DNA from: CAZMCH01 sp964564735
Lineage (GTDB): Bacteria > Poribacteria > DTPJ01
Assembly: GCA_964564735.1 (NCBI GenBank)
Contig: CAZMCH010000025.1
Span: 1-45,771 of the forward strand
Direction: 5' to 3'
DNA: 45,771 nucleotides
The stretch's first letter is position 1. Every line of letters starts with the position of its first letter. Shown one piece after another: positions 34,965-43,118 of this stretch. The notes under the pieces were generated by a model. It was not told the DNA's origin and ran no database searches. It saw only the letters and a program-made list of their open reading frames with translations. The translations under genes were made by a program, and so were the position numbers.

Positions 34965-35006
34965 AGCCCTGTGATTGGTTAAACCACTCACAGGGCTACT
35001 TTTATT
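34965..35006 (+). terminator. Intrinsic terminator (plus strand) downstream of the sigma-54 site
   Basis: AGCCCTGTGA (34965-34974) pairs with TCACAGGGCT (34988-34997), a perfect 10-bp stem, and GGT/ACC can pair inside the loop. It is followed on the plus strand by ACTTTTATTTTA. On the minus strand no U tract follows, so it is less suited to end the kinase gene at 35007. Confidence 0.8.
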
Positions 35007-36944
35007 TTAAAGCGATTCTGCACATTCCACAGAAATATTTTTAATAATACCATCTTCATAATAATTTGCAGGTATAAACATCATTTCCCGACCTATTTTT
35101 CCTTCTCTATGAAGTCTATTTACTTTTTGTTTTAGTTTTTCAAGAAATAAAGCATCTTTTTCCTCAATATAAGACTTGTTTTTACGCTTTTTATGAACAA
35201 TTTCGCTAACTTTATTTCTTGCATAATCTAATTCATTTTCATCATCAAAGACTGATTTTAGCTCTTTGTCTTTTATGAACCATTTCAGTTCTTCAGATTC
35301 ACTTTTCTCATAATAATCCGAGAGAAGTTTTTCCCTTAATTTCGGAAGAATAGCATCATTATTATCTACAATAGCAAGGACATTTCCACCAAAACCCGCA
35401 CCAGTTAATGAAGCACCTATCACGCCATCTACGTTCTTTACAATTTCAACTATTCTATCAAGTTCAAGACTACTCGCATCATAATCACCGGGTTGTTTTG
35501 CTAATTCAGCACGGCTAATCCTTTCGGAATCATTACTTTTTATATCATCAATAAGGCAATCAAGATAAGAATCCGTTACCTTGTTACTGATATAATCTAT
35601 CGGTTCATAATTACCATTAAAAGTAAATAACCTGTCGCCATCATGACCAATAAACATCAATTCGCCTGCTTCCTTAATTTTGCCTTCCTTTATTAATCTT
35701 GCAAAGGCTCTGCTTCTTTCGGATTCTGCTATACCCCATAATGCAGGACCTCTTACGTCAACATGATCGGGATATTTTTCCAATTGTCCAAAGAATCTAT
35801 CAAGCCTTTTATCAATTACTGATTCGGTATATTTTGCTTTTAGATCAGAAATTGTAATGCGTTCTGGTAAAATTCTTAATATTGCATAAATGTTTTCTAG
35901 TCCGAAATCTTCGGGAGTTATCTGACCTAAATAGCTAATTTGGCTTAATAACTCATCTGAATAGCTTCCAAAGTTCTTTAGAACATCTTTGATTAATGTC
36001 ATCGCCATACTATATCCAAACATCGTTTGATTATATGCAAAAAGCCGATCCGCTGATTTTGTTGATGTTCGATATGAATTTATAATAGCCACTTGGTAAT
36101 CATCAGGAAATTTAATATATTCTGGCTGCATTTCATCAACCGTCAGGAAAACGCTATGTAAGATATGACCTTTTTTGCCAAATATCATAGAACCATGATC
36201 ACCAAATCCGCCCCTAGTTCCAACGAACCATTCACCTTTACCAAAACAAACTACAAGCATACGAGGGTCTATTGATAGACCATTTACAGCCATAAAAGCA
36301 AGCCCTGATGAAACAACAAGGGCGGAAGAAGAAGCCATGCCATTACCTCTGGGTGCGTCACCATAAGCGACAACATCCATGCCACATAAATTATTATTAT
36401 TGAATTCGTCATATATTTTTAGAACTGAAGCTTTAATGTAATTTGACCAGTCACCTCTATGAGATTCTATATGTTGTCTTACTTTATGGCTATCTATATA
36501 ATCAACCCAACTGCCCCATTGATCAATCGATACTTCTTCTGATATGCTAAATTCCCGTCTTTCAAAGCGTTCTGATTCTACATTGTTCAAAACAACATGA
36601 TCATCATCTCTTTTTCCTGCAACTATGATCATTTCCCTTGCATGAGTGAGATAATTTGGCGTTGCATGTTGCATCTCTGAGTGCATACCACGAAGGTTGA
36701 TTCTACATGGTGATCTAGTAATTACAACTTCCCTGTCATTTCCATATATAGACGCAAAATGCTCTAATGCCTTAATTATAAATGATTTTCTTTGGTTTAT
36801 TAGCTCCTGATCATGACCATATATTTCTACAAGCTGATCTGATAGTTTTACGCTAGAATTCTTGAATTCATCAAGCCACGTGCTGACTTTCGCAAATCTT
36901 GGCAGTCTTGGAACTGTATAGCCAAAATTCATAGAATTGGACAT
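35007..36944 (-). CDS. Galactokinase-like GHMP kinase, unusually long
   Basis: 645 residues, about 1.6 times a normal galactokinase. The GHMP elements are present: PCRINLRGMHSEMQ (79-92) at the place of the sugar-binding PGRVNLIGEHTDYN signature, APRGNGMASSSA (197-208) for the phosphate loop, GTRGGFGDHG (242-251) with the likely catalytic Asp249, and GASLTGAGFGGN near the C-terminal third. The E and D of the galactose signature are replaced, so the sugar may not be galactose. About 100 extra residues at the C-terminus are charged and lysine-rich (KKRKNKSYIEEKD). A GH2 gene lies upstream on the same strand. AAGGAG precedes the ATG. Confidence 0.8.
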   Translation of the reverse strand: MSNSMNFGYTVPRLPRFAKVSTWLDEFKNSSVKLSDQLVEIYGHDQELINQRKSFIIKALEHFASIYGNDREVVITRSPCRINLRGMHSEMQHATPNYLTHAREMIIVAGKRDDDHVVLNNVESERFERREFSISEEVSIDQWGSWVDYIDSHKVRQHIESHRGDWSNYIKASVLKIYDEFNNNNLCGMDVVAYGDAPRGNGMASSSALVVSSGLAFMAVNGLSIDPRMLVVCFGKGEWFVGTRGGFGDHGSMIFGKKGHILHSVFLTVDEMQPEYIKFPDDYQVAIINSYRTSTKSADRLFAYNQTMFGYSMAMTLIKDVLKNFGSYSDELLSQISYLGQITPEDFGLENIYAILRILPERITISDLKAKYTESVIDKRLDRFFGQLEKYPDHVDVRGPALWGIAESERSRAFARLIKEGKIKEAGELMFIGHDGDRLFTFNGNYEPIDYISNKVTDSYLDCLIDDIKSNDSERISRAELAKQPGDYDASSLELDRIVEIVKNVDGVIGASLTGAGFGGNVLAIVDNNDAILPKLREKLLSDYYEKSESEELKWFIKDKELKSVFDDENELDYARNKVSEIVHKKRKNKSYIEEKDALFLEKLKQKVNRLHREGKIGREMMFIPANYYEDGIIKNISVECAESL

Positions 36945-36978
36945 CTACCACTCTCCTTGTTGTCTTTCGCTTCATATA

Positions 36979-37012
36979 AAAATAGAGGCATAATATGATA
37001 TGCCTCTATTTT
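36979..37012 (-). terminator. Strong bidirectional terminator between GH2 and kinase genes
   Basis: AAAATAGAGGCAT (36979-36991) pairs perfectly with ATGCCTCTATTTT (37000-37012), 13 bp, loop 8 bases. T-rich runs follow on both strands (TTTTATAT on the minus). It lies 8 bases after the GH2 stop, so the kinase is probably transcribed separately or by read-through. Confidence 0.88.
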
Positions 37013-37019
37013 GTCTATT

Positions 37020-38762
37020 TTATTTCTCAATAGCCGCTTCTTGAGAATTAATAGCCTTTATCTTTGCAGGATCAAATTTCTGTTTTCGATTATAGTAATA
37101 CAAGCCATTGACTTCCTGCTCAACATCAGTAAGTTGTGTATAGCAGAATGCGCACATTTTCGGGTGATTCAATAACGTTTCTGTTAATTTCTTGTATCGT
37201 TCTATAAATTCCTCTTCGCTCTTTGGGCGACCCTCAACTCCGCCATATCCCCAACCTTTTTCGTCTTTCTGCTCAGGATTCCACCAGATTCCGCCGTATT
37301 CGCTGACCCAATATGGTTGTCCTTTGTATGGTGCATCTCTATCAGGCGAGTTTTGCCATGCCTTGCCACCTTCTGCTAATGGCTGAAAGGCTTTGGCGAA
37401 GGTCTCTGGATTTTGATCGTAATTATGCACATCATAAAGATCAGTTTCAACGTGGACATATCCGCTTGTATCAATAACCGGGCGAGTGTGATCAATGCCC
37501 TTAGTAACTCTATATATCAATCGCAACAATTCAGGATTTTGGTTTCCGGGGGTTTCGTTAAATGGACACCATCCTACAATTGATGGATGATTGTAATCTC
37601 TGTCTAATTCTTCAAGCCAGCCTGAAAGATATTGCTCTAGCGTTTCCTTTGATGAATGATTAACGCCCCAATTCGGATACTCTCCCCAAACAAGATAGCC
37701 CATCTTATCAGCCCAATAGAGAAATCTTGCTTCAAAAACTTTCTCATGCAGTCTTGCCCCATTGAAGCCCAAATCCATTGACAGTTTAATATCGTTCCTT
37801 AATGCCTCATCTGTTGGTGCAGTATAAATTCCATCTGGATAGAAGCCTTGATCCAAAATAAGACGCTGAAAAACGGGCTTATCGTTGATTAAAATTGCAG
37901 GTGGTGCAATTTTGATCGATCTCATGCCAAAATATGAATCAACACAATCAACAGCGTTTCCATCGCTTTCAAGTGTTAGTTTCAAATCATATAAAAACGG
38001 GTCTTCAGGCGACCATGTGCGCACATCACAAAAATCCAAATACATGACTGCGTTGGGACCAAAACATTTCGCTTCTCCTTCGCTTGCTAGACTGCCATCA
38101 GCCATCGCTTGTGCTTTGAGAACCATGCCCTTTGTATCGCCATCAAGTTTTGCCTCTATGAGAAGTCTCTCATTGTCAAGATCGGGTGTTAATTTTACAT
38201 CAGCAATGTAAGTTTTTGGAACTGCCTCTAGCCAGACTGTCTGCCATATACCTGTTGTTCTGGTATAGTGGCATCCCCTTGAATAATAGTCTGGACATTG
38301 CTTTCCTCCAGCCTGACCTGAAAACCTTGTGTCATCTTCAACATATAAGGCTATTTTATTCTCTCCGCTTTGAAGCAGATCGGTTATTTCAAAGGAAAAA
38401 GAGGTATATCCGCCTTTATGTGTTCCTGCCTCTTTTCCATTTATCCAGACCTTTGACATAAAGTCAACTGCCCCAAAGTGCAAAATAATCCGCTTTCCTT
38501 CCCATTCTTTTGGTATTTCGCCTTTTTTCATATACCAAACAGCCTGCATAAAGTCTTTATTTCCAATGCCCGAAAGCTCACTCTCAGGGCAAAACGGAAC
38601 AATTATCCTTTCCGACAAGCTGTCTGCATTCATTAATCCTCTTTGAATACCAGAACGACCATGATCCATCTCAAAGTGCCATTCTCCATTGAGATTAAGC
38701 CAATCTTTTCTAACGAATTGTGGACGTGGATATTCAGGTCTTGGTATAGGTGCATTTGACAT
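37020..38762 (-). CDS. Glycoside hydrolase family 2 protein
   Basis: 580 residues, beta-galactosidase/beta-glucuronidase family. A sugar-binding jelly-roll domain (about 12-180) is followed by an immunoglobulin-like domain (about 185-285) and a TIM barrel (about 290-570). Catalytic residues are the acid/base E403 in CPFNETPG and the nucleophile E488 in VSEYGG. No signal peptide is visible, so it acts in the cytoplasm on imported oligosaccharides. The substrate could be a beta-galactoside, given the galactokinase-like neighbour, though other beta-linkages are possible. AGGAGGA precedes the ATG. Confidence 0.9.
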   Translation of the reverse strand: MSNAPIPRPEYPRPQFVRKDWLNLNGEWHFEMDHGRSGIQRGLMNADSLSERIIVPFCPESELSGIGNKDFMQAVWYMKKGEIPKEWEGKRIILHFGAVDFMSKVWINGKEAGTHKGGYTSFSFEITDLLQSGENKIALYVEDDTRFSGQAGGKQCPDYYSRGCHYTRTTGIWQTVWLEAVPKTYIADVKLTPDLDNERLLIEAKLDGDTKGMVLKAQAMADGSLASEGEAKCFGPNAVMYLDFCDVRTWSPEDPFLYDLKLTLESDGNAVDCVDSYFGMRSIKIAPPAILINDKPVFQRLILDQGFYPDGIYTAPTDEALRNDIKLSMDLGFNGARLHEKVFEARFLYWADKMGYLVWGEYPNWGVNHSSKETLEQYLSGWLEELDRDYNHPSIVGWCPFNETPGNQNPELLRLIYRVTKGIDHTRPVIDTSGYVHVETDLYDVHNYDQNPETFAKAFQPLAEGGKAWQNSPDRDAPYKGQPYWVSEYGGIWWNPEQKDEKGWGYGGVEGRPKSEEEFIERYKKLTETLLNHPKMCAFCYTQLTDVEQEVNGLYYYNRKQKFDPAKIKAINSQEAAIEK

Positions 38763-38845
38763 AAGTTAAATCCTCCTAAATTTTAATAAATCATATATTG
38801 ATGATCTAAATGACCAACATTAACAGACACCAAAAAAATGACAAA

Positions 38846-39238
38846 TCATACAATATTATTCGGTTCTTTTCTCTTTTTTATCGTATGATCAAAATCTTTG
38901 TCAAAACTGATAATCTGCAAATCATATTTTTCTGCTATTGTGTATTGATAAGCATCATCAAAATCAAGATTGAACGCTTTTGATATTTCATTAACTCTCT
39001 TTAATTCTCTTTCATTTAGAGAAATCACATTAACACCATCAATAATAACATTATCAAGAAACAATAAAAATATATCCTCTTTTTTAAGCCTAAATAGAAT
39101 TATGCCAAAAGAATTAAGAGCCAAATCTGATATGAAGAGATATTCCACATTAGTAGAACTAAGAAATTCCTAAACAATTTTGGATTTTTCCTGTTCTAAT
39201 AGAGCTTCTAATAAAATATTAGTATCAACTAGATACAT
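38846..39238 (-). pseudogene. PIN-domain (VapC-type) toxin interrupted by an in-frame amber codon
   Basis: From ATG 39238 the frame reads MYLVDTNILLEALLEQEKSKIV, hits TAG at 39172-39170, then continues in the same frame for 107 codons as EFLSSTNVEYLFISD... to LDFDDAYQYTIAEKYDLQIISFDKDF. Both parts belong to one PIN domain: D5 in VDTN, and later acidic residues in LDFDDAYQ and SFDKDFD. A Gln codon (CAG) would restore it with one base change. The ATG overlaps the antitoxin stop as TGATG. It is either inactive, or a short N-terminal peptide plus a possible internal start at 39148. Confidence 0.88.
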
Positions 39239-39447
39239 CAATCTCTCCATTCCGATGCTTTTTTCTGGAGTTCAACAGAAGTATATTGATCTCGATATTC
39301 CTTTAAGCCACCGATCCAGTCAAATTTCAATTGCTTTTTTCTATGAATTTTTTGACCATGTTTAATTAATAGAAAATCTATAAAATCAATAACCTCATTT
39401 TGTAAATCTGTTGGTAGCATTTTAAGTTTTTCTTCAACTTCCCCCAT
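39238..39447 (-). CDS. DUF2281-type antitoxin
   Basis: 69 residues. It begins MGEVEEKLKMLPTDLQ and ends FDWIGGLKEYRDQYTSVELQ followed by KKASEWRD, the standard DUF2281 layout of an N-terminal DNA-binding helix pair and a toxin-binding tail. Such antitoxins pair with PIN-domain RNases, and the damaged toxin gene follows with a one-base overlap. It begins two bases after the stop of cobO, so it may be carried on that transcript; its Shine-Dalgarno would lie inside cobO. Confidence 0.9.
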   Translation of the reverse strand: MGEVEEKLKMLPTDLQNEVIDFIDFLLIKHGQKIHRKKQLKFDWIGGLKEYRDQYTSVELQKKASEWRD

Positions 39448-39449
39448 GT

Positions 39450-39971
39450 TTAAAACTCAACTCCTTTTTGAGCCTTAACGCCGTTATCGTAAGGATGCTT
39501 TATAGAAACCATATCGGTTACAAGATCGGCAATTTCAATTAATCTAGCTGACGCATCACGACCTGTAACGACTATATGCAAATTTTCTGGACGATTCGAT
39601 AAAAAACTTATTATCTCGTCCTCGCTAACCATATTATATTTTATCAGATATGTCAACTCATCCAATATGACCATCTGATATTTGCCTGATCCTATCTTTT
39701 CTTTCGCAAAATTCCATGCTTCTTGGGCAATTTTTATATCTTCTTCCAAATTTTCAGATTGCCATGTAAAGCCTTTTCCCATTACATAAAAGTCCATCAA
39801 GCCCTCAAAACGCTTTGCAGATTCCAATTCTCCATATTTCCAGTTTCCCTTTATGAATTGGATAACGCAAACTTTTTGATTATGCCCCATTGCCCTAAAT
39901 GCAAGACCTAATGCGGATGTTGTCTTGCCTTTTCCTTTGCCTGTAAAGACCATCAAAAGCCCTTTTTTCAA
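39450..39971 (-). CDS. cobO: Cob(I)alamin adenosyltransferase (CobA/CobO/BtuR type)
   Basis: 173 residues. It transfers the adenosyl group of ATP to cobalamin precursors, yielding adenosylcobalamin. The P-loop GKGKGKTTSALG is at 12-23, CVIQFIKGNWKYGE near 35-48, MVILDELTYLIKY near 100 and VVTGRDAS near 133. The end (VKAQKGVEF) is typical of the family. Its ATG overlaps the stop of the upstream YkgJ-like gene as ATGA, showing translational coupling. The presence of this gene implies use of adenosylcobalamin in the cell. Confidence 0.94.
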   Translation of the reverse strand: MKKGLLMVFTGKGKGKTTSALGLAFRAMGHNQKVCVIQFIKGNWKYGELESAKRFEGLMDFYVMGKGFTWQSENLEEDIKIAQEAWNFAKEKIGSGKYQMVILDELTYLIKYNMVSEDEIISFLSNRPENLHIVVTGRDASARLIEIADLVTDMVSIKHPYDNGVKAQKGVEF

Positions 39972-40744
39972 GATTCATTCCTTTCGCCATCAACATTTGA
40001 TCCTGTCGCATACTCAAGCATTTTCTCAAAGAGCCATATTCCAGACCAAGCTAGATGATTGATATGCTCGTTCTCCTCTGCCCATTCAATAAAAAGCGGC
40101 ATAGGGATAACCATAAGTGGCGCGCCACAAGCCTCAGAAGCAAGTTTTGCTGTTGCGGTAGTCATATTTCTTGGAATCTTTATCCGCAATATCTTATTCT
40201 TAAATGGGTCGGCGCATAATTCAGGTGGGGATGTAACGTTATATTCACGACAGGCAATCGGTCTGACAGGATGAATACTGCAAGCCTCATCAACAAGGAA
40301 CGGACATGGCATCCCAAGCCTAAAATACTCAAGCGCAAGGGTTTGATGTTCGTCAGTTTCATCAACATTTTTAAGGCGTTCAATAAGACCAGCAGACTCC
40401 ATTACTTTTCTTATCTTTGCAAACTTGGTTCTAATTTCATTTTGCTTATCAAGGGAGAGTGTTTGCAAATATTCATATAGAAAAAATACTTCTGGCGCAG
40501 ACAAAGGCACAAGCTGATTACAACAGACTCCGCATCCCTTATGACATGACAGAGTTGAGCCAAGAACTATCTCTCTTTTAATTGCAAGTCCTACGACTCC
40601 ACTGCATAGCTTTTGTATAGGCGGAACAATATCTGCAAGCCTCATAGGAAGATTGGGGATTGTAACTCTTGCTGGCGGAAGTTTTCCATCAGGCGTTTCT
40701 ATATTTATAACAAACTCTTTTACTTCTATTTCGCCTAGTTCCAT
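39968..40744 (-). CDS. YkgJ-family cysteine cluster protein
   Basis: 258 residues. The CxxxCxxCC cluster is in SCHKGCGVCCNQLVP (about 65-79). Further cysteines lie in PCPFLVDEACSIHPVRPIAC (the C-x(7)-C-x(8)-C pattern), typical of the zinc/iron-chelating YkgJ domain. The N-terminal part, with NIETPDGKLPPARVTIPNLP, is a family extension. Function is unknown; it may bind metal or an iron-sulfur cluster. It overlaps cobO by four bases. Confidence 0.88.
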   Translation of the reverse strand: MELGEIEVKEFVINIETPDGKLPPARVTIPNLPMRLADIVPPIQKLCSGVVGLAIKREIVLGSTLSCHKGCGVCCNQLVPLSAPEVFFLYEYLQTLSLDKQNEIRTKFAKIRKVMESAGLIERLKNVDETDEHQTLALEYFRLGMPCPFLVDEACSIHPVRPIACREYNVTSPPELCADPFKNKILRIKIPRNMTTATAKLASEACGAPLMVIPMPLFIEWAEENEHINHLAWSGIWLFEKMLEYATGSNVDGERNES

Positions 40745-40763
40745 AATTACCTTTCATGACCTA

Positions 40764-42587
40764 CTAATTATCAAACGAAGCCCCAAGGCTCCTCCTTATG
40801 TCTTCCGCTATTTTTTGGGTTATACCAGCGATGCTTCTCAATTCGTCTATGGACGCATCACGAATGCCCTCAACAGAGCCAAAATGCTGTATAAGCAACT
40901 GCTTTCTTTTGGGTCCTATACTAGGTATCTGGTCAAGAATAGACGTTGTTAATGTTTTTGCTCTTAGCTTTTTATGATATGTTACAGCAAATCGGTGCGC
41001 CTCATCTCTTATTCTTTGAAGCAAATGCAATATAGGGCTATTATCATCAAGCACAATAGGATCAGACTGATTCGGCAAAAAAATATGTTCTTGTTTCTTT
41101 GCAAGACCTATGATCGCCTGAACATTATCTAGCTTAAAATCTCTTAGTATTTCGACTGCTGAACTTAGCTGTCCTTTTCCGCCATCAACAATCATTAAAT
41201 CAGGTAGAGGCGTTCCACCTTCCATAGCGTCCCGAACACGCCTAAATATAACTTCTCTCATCATAGCAAAATCGTCCTGACCTTCGACTGTTTTTATGCG
41301 ATACCTTCTATATTCGGACTTATTTGGCATACCATCTTGAAAGACAACCATTGATCCTACCGCCAAAGCTCCACCAAGATTGGATATATCAAAGCAATCA
41401 ATTCTATTAGGCTGTCTCGGCAAAGAAAGCAAATCACGCAGACCAATTAAAGCTGGATTATCATCTTTATTAAATAATTTTATTGCTTTATCCCTTTCAA
41501 GTATTGACATTGCGTTCTTTTCTGCTAATTCAATCATATCAAGTTTTTTGCCCTTTTGTGGAACGTGCAATGTTACAGCAGAACCACGTTTTGCACTCAA
41601 CCATTGCTCTATAGCTTCGGGCATTTCTACTTCATTCTGTAACAATATCGTCTTGGGAATAAACGAAGCATCATGGTAATACTGCTCTACAAATGCAGTA
41701 AGAATTTCAACAGGCGTTGATGTCTCTGTTCCATTCAAAAAGAAATGTTCTTGATCTTGCATTTTGCCACCACGTATCATCATTAAAACAACACAAGCAT
41801 CATCATCTTTTCTATAAAATCCAATTATATCCTGATCTTCACCGTCACTAGAACTAACCTTCTGTTTTTCAAGTATTTCCTGAATACTATTTATTCTATC
41901 TCTTATTTGACCAGCCCTTTCAAATTCAAGATTAGCAGATGCTTCTTTCATTTGCTCGGTTAGATTCCCCAAAACATCCTCCGAGTTACCTTTGAGGAAT
42001 GATGTTACATTCTTGACGACTTGTTGATAGGTGTCTTTATCAACAAGCCCCGCACAAGGGGCAAGACACCTTCCGATATGATAATTCAAGCATGGGCGAT
42101 GATCTTTTTTACCATCACTAAGGTCAAGATTGCATGAACGAATAGGAAAAGCCTTTGTTATTTCTTTGAAGCTTTGACGAGTTGCTTTTGACCGAACAAA
42201 GGGACCAAAATATTTTGAACCATCTTTTTCAACGTTTCTTGTCATCGCTATTCTGGGAAATTCCTCTGATGTTATTTTTAGATATGGATAACGCTTATCA
42301 TCTTTGAGTTTTATATTATATTTTGGCTTATATTTCTGAACAAGATTATTTTCAAGGATAAGGGCTTCTATTTCGTTATCGGTGATGATAAAATCAATAT
42401 CTTTGACAAGCGGGATCATACTTGGTGTCAAGGCATGGGGTTTTGCGCTTGCCTGAAAGTAACTTCTAACTCTATTAGACAGAGAAATAGCCTTGCCGAC
42501 ATAAAGCACTTTGTCATCAGCGTCCTTCATTATATATACGCCCGGGTTTTGTGGTATTGATTTTAGTTTTTCTTCCAATTGGTTCAT
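40764..42587 (-). CDS. uvrC: Excinuclease ABC subunit C
   Basis: 607 residues from ATG 42587, which overlaps the stop of the HicB-like gene as ATGA; a TTG five codons upstream is also possible. UvrC makes both incisions in nucleotide excision repair. The GIY-YIG nuclease is at the N-terminus (GVYIMKD 16-22, LYVGKA 28-33). A four-cysteine segment, CNLDLSDGKKDHRPC then GRCLAPC (about 150-180), is known in UvrC proteins to bind an iron-sulfur cluster. The UVR helical hairpin (LEFERAGQIRDRI) is near 220. The RNase H-like half has DCFDISNLGG and IVDGGKGQL, and helix-hairpin-helix repeats end the protein (IPSIGPKRKQLLIQHFG). Confidence 0.96.
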   Translation of the reverse strand: MNQLEEKLKSIPQNPGVYIMKDADDKVLYVGKAISLSNRVRSYFQASAKPHALTPSMIPLVKDIDFIITDNEIEALILENNLVQKYKPKYNIKLKDDKRYPYLKITSEEFPRIAMTRNVEKDGSKYFGPFVRSKATRQSFKEITKAFPIRSCNLDLSDGKKDHRPCLNYHIGRCLAPCAGLVDKDTYQQVVKNVTSFLKGNSEDVLGNLTEQMKEASANLEFERAGQIRDRINSIQEILEKQKVSSSDGEDQDIIGFYRKDDDACVVLMMIRGGKMQDQEHFFLNGTETSTPVEILTAFVEQYYHDASFIPKTILLQNEVEMPEAIEQWLSAKRGSAVTLHVPQKGKKLDMIELAEKNAMSILERDKAIKLFNKDDNPALIGLRDLLSLPRQPNRIDCFDISNLGGALAVGSMVVFQDGMPNKSEYRRYRIKTVEGQDDFAMMREVIFRRVRDAMEGGTPLPDLMIVDGGKGQLSSAVEILRDFKLDNVQAIIGLAKKQEHIFLPNQSDPIVLDDNSPILHLLQRIRDEAHRFAVTYHKKLRAKTLTTSILDQIPSIGPKRKQLLIQHFGSVEGIRDASIDELRSIAGITQKIAEDIRRSLGASFDN

Positions 42588-42808
42588 GCTACCATTTTCC
42601 AATACTCGGTAGGTGCTGGCGTAAATATAGAAGCCAAGTCGTAGTTATCTAGAGCAAAGCTAATCTGTATGTCAATTGCATCAATAAGGTTTCTTAATGC
42701 CTCAATTTTGCTTCTCCCTTGAGCCACAATGTCAAATTCCAAGCAATGAGCGACTTGTATGTCATCTTCACTATATAATATTATGTGTATATTGAATTTC
42801 GTTCCCAT
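42584..42808 (-). CDS. HicB-like protein
   Basis: 74 residues. It has the HicB-type ferredoxin-like half-domain: FNIHIILYSEDDIQVAHCLEF, then DIVAQGRSKIEALRNLIDAI. No HicA toxin gene is next to it, so it is an orphan antitoxin-like protein. Its stop overlaps the uvrC start by four bases, so uvrC translation depends on it. GGGAAAA precedes the ATG. Confidence 0.8.
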   Translation of the reverse strand: MGTKFNIHIILYSEDDIQVAHCLEFDIVAQGRSKIEALRNLIDAIDIQISFALDNYDLASIFTPAPTEYWKMVA

Positions 42809-42826
42809 GAGTTTTCCCTTTATTTA

Positions 42827-43106
42827 TTAAGTATTGCTCAATGCCTCGTCTATCTTAGACAATATCTTCGCTTTATCTATAATATTTGATTCTGAAATAG
42901 TTTTACCTATATGTTGCCATGCAACCAAATTTTTGAAGGCTTCTAAAAACGTTCCAAGTCAAAGCATCTTCCCCGTATGGTCTTGATAAATACGCTTGAC
43001 CATCAGTGTTATGATCTCCCCAAGATTTCCATATCAAAATAGGATTATCTTTATCTACTATTATGTTTTTGCGATAGTCGTATTTCTCTAAATCTTCTGG
43101 CATCAT
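42827..43106 (-). pseudogene. Frameshifted or truncated remnant gene
   Basis: The first frame from ATG 43106 reads 67 codons, starting MMPEDLEKYDYRKNIIVDKD and ending LSRPYGEDALTWNVFRSL... then stops at 42903. A neighbouring frame continues for about 40 codons (LEAFKNLVAWQHIGKTISE to SKIDEALSNT, stop at 42827). A run of five T's (in GTTTTTAG) lies in the region where both frames are open, so one inserted base would explain the break. The combined product would be about 93 residues. The family is not recognised; the first part looks like the N-terminus of a larger protein. It starts 12 bases after the NHL gene stop. Confidence 0.55.
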
Positions 43107-43118
43107 CTCTTCTCTCTC

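Noticed and set aside
34937..34983. 14-codon frame (MNNCYPLPLSPVIG) between the sigma-54 site and terminator
   Set aside because: It has no Shine-Dalgarno and runs into the terminator stem; more likely part of a non-coding RNA.
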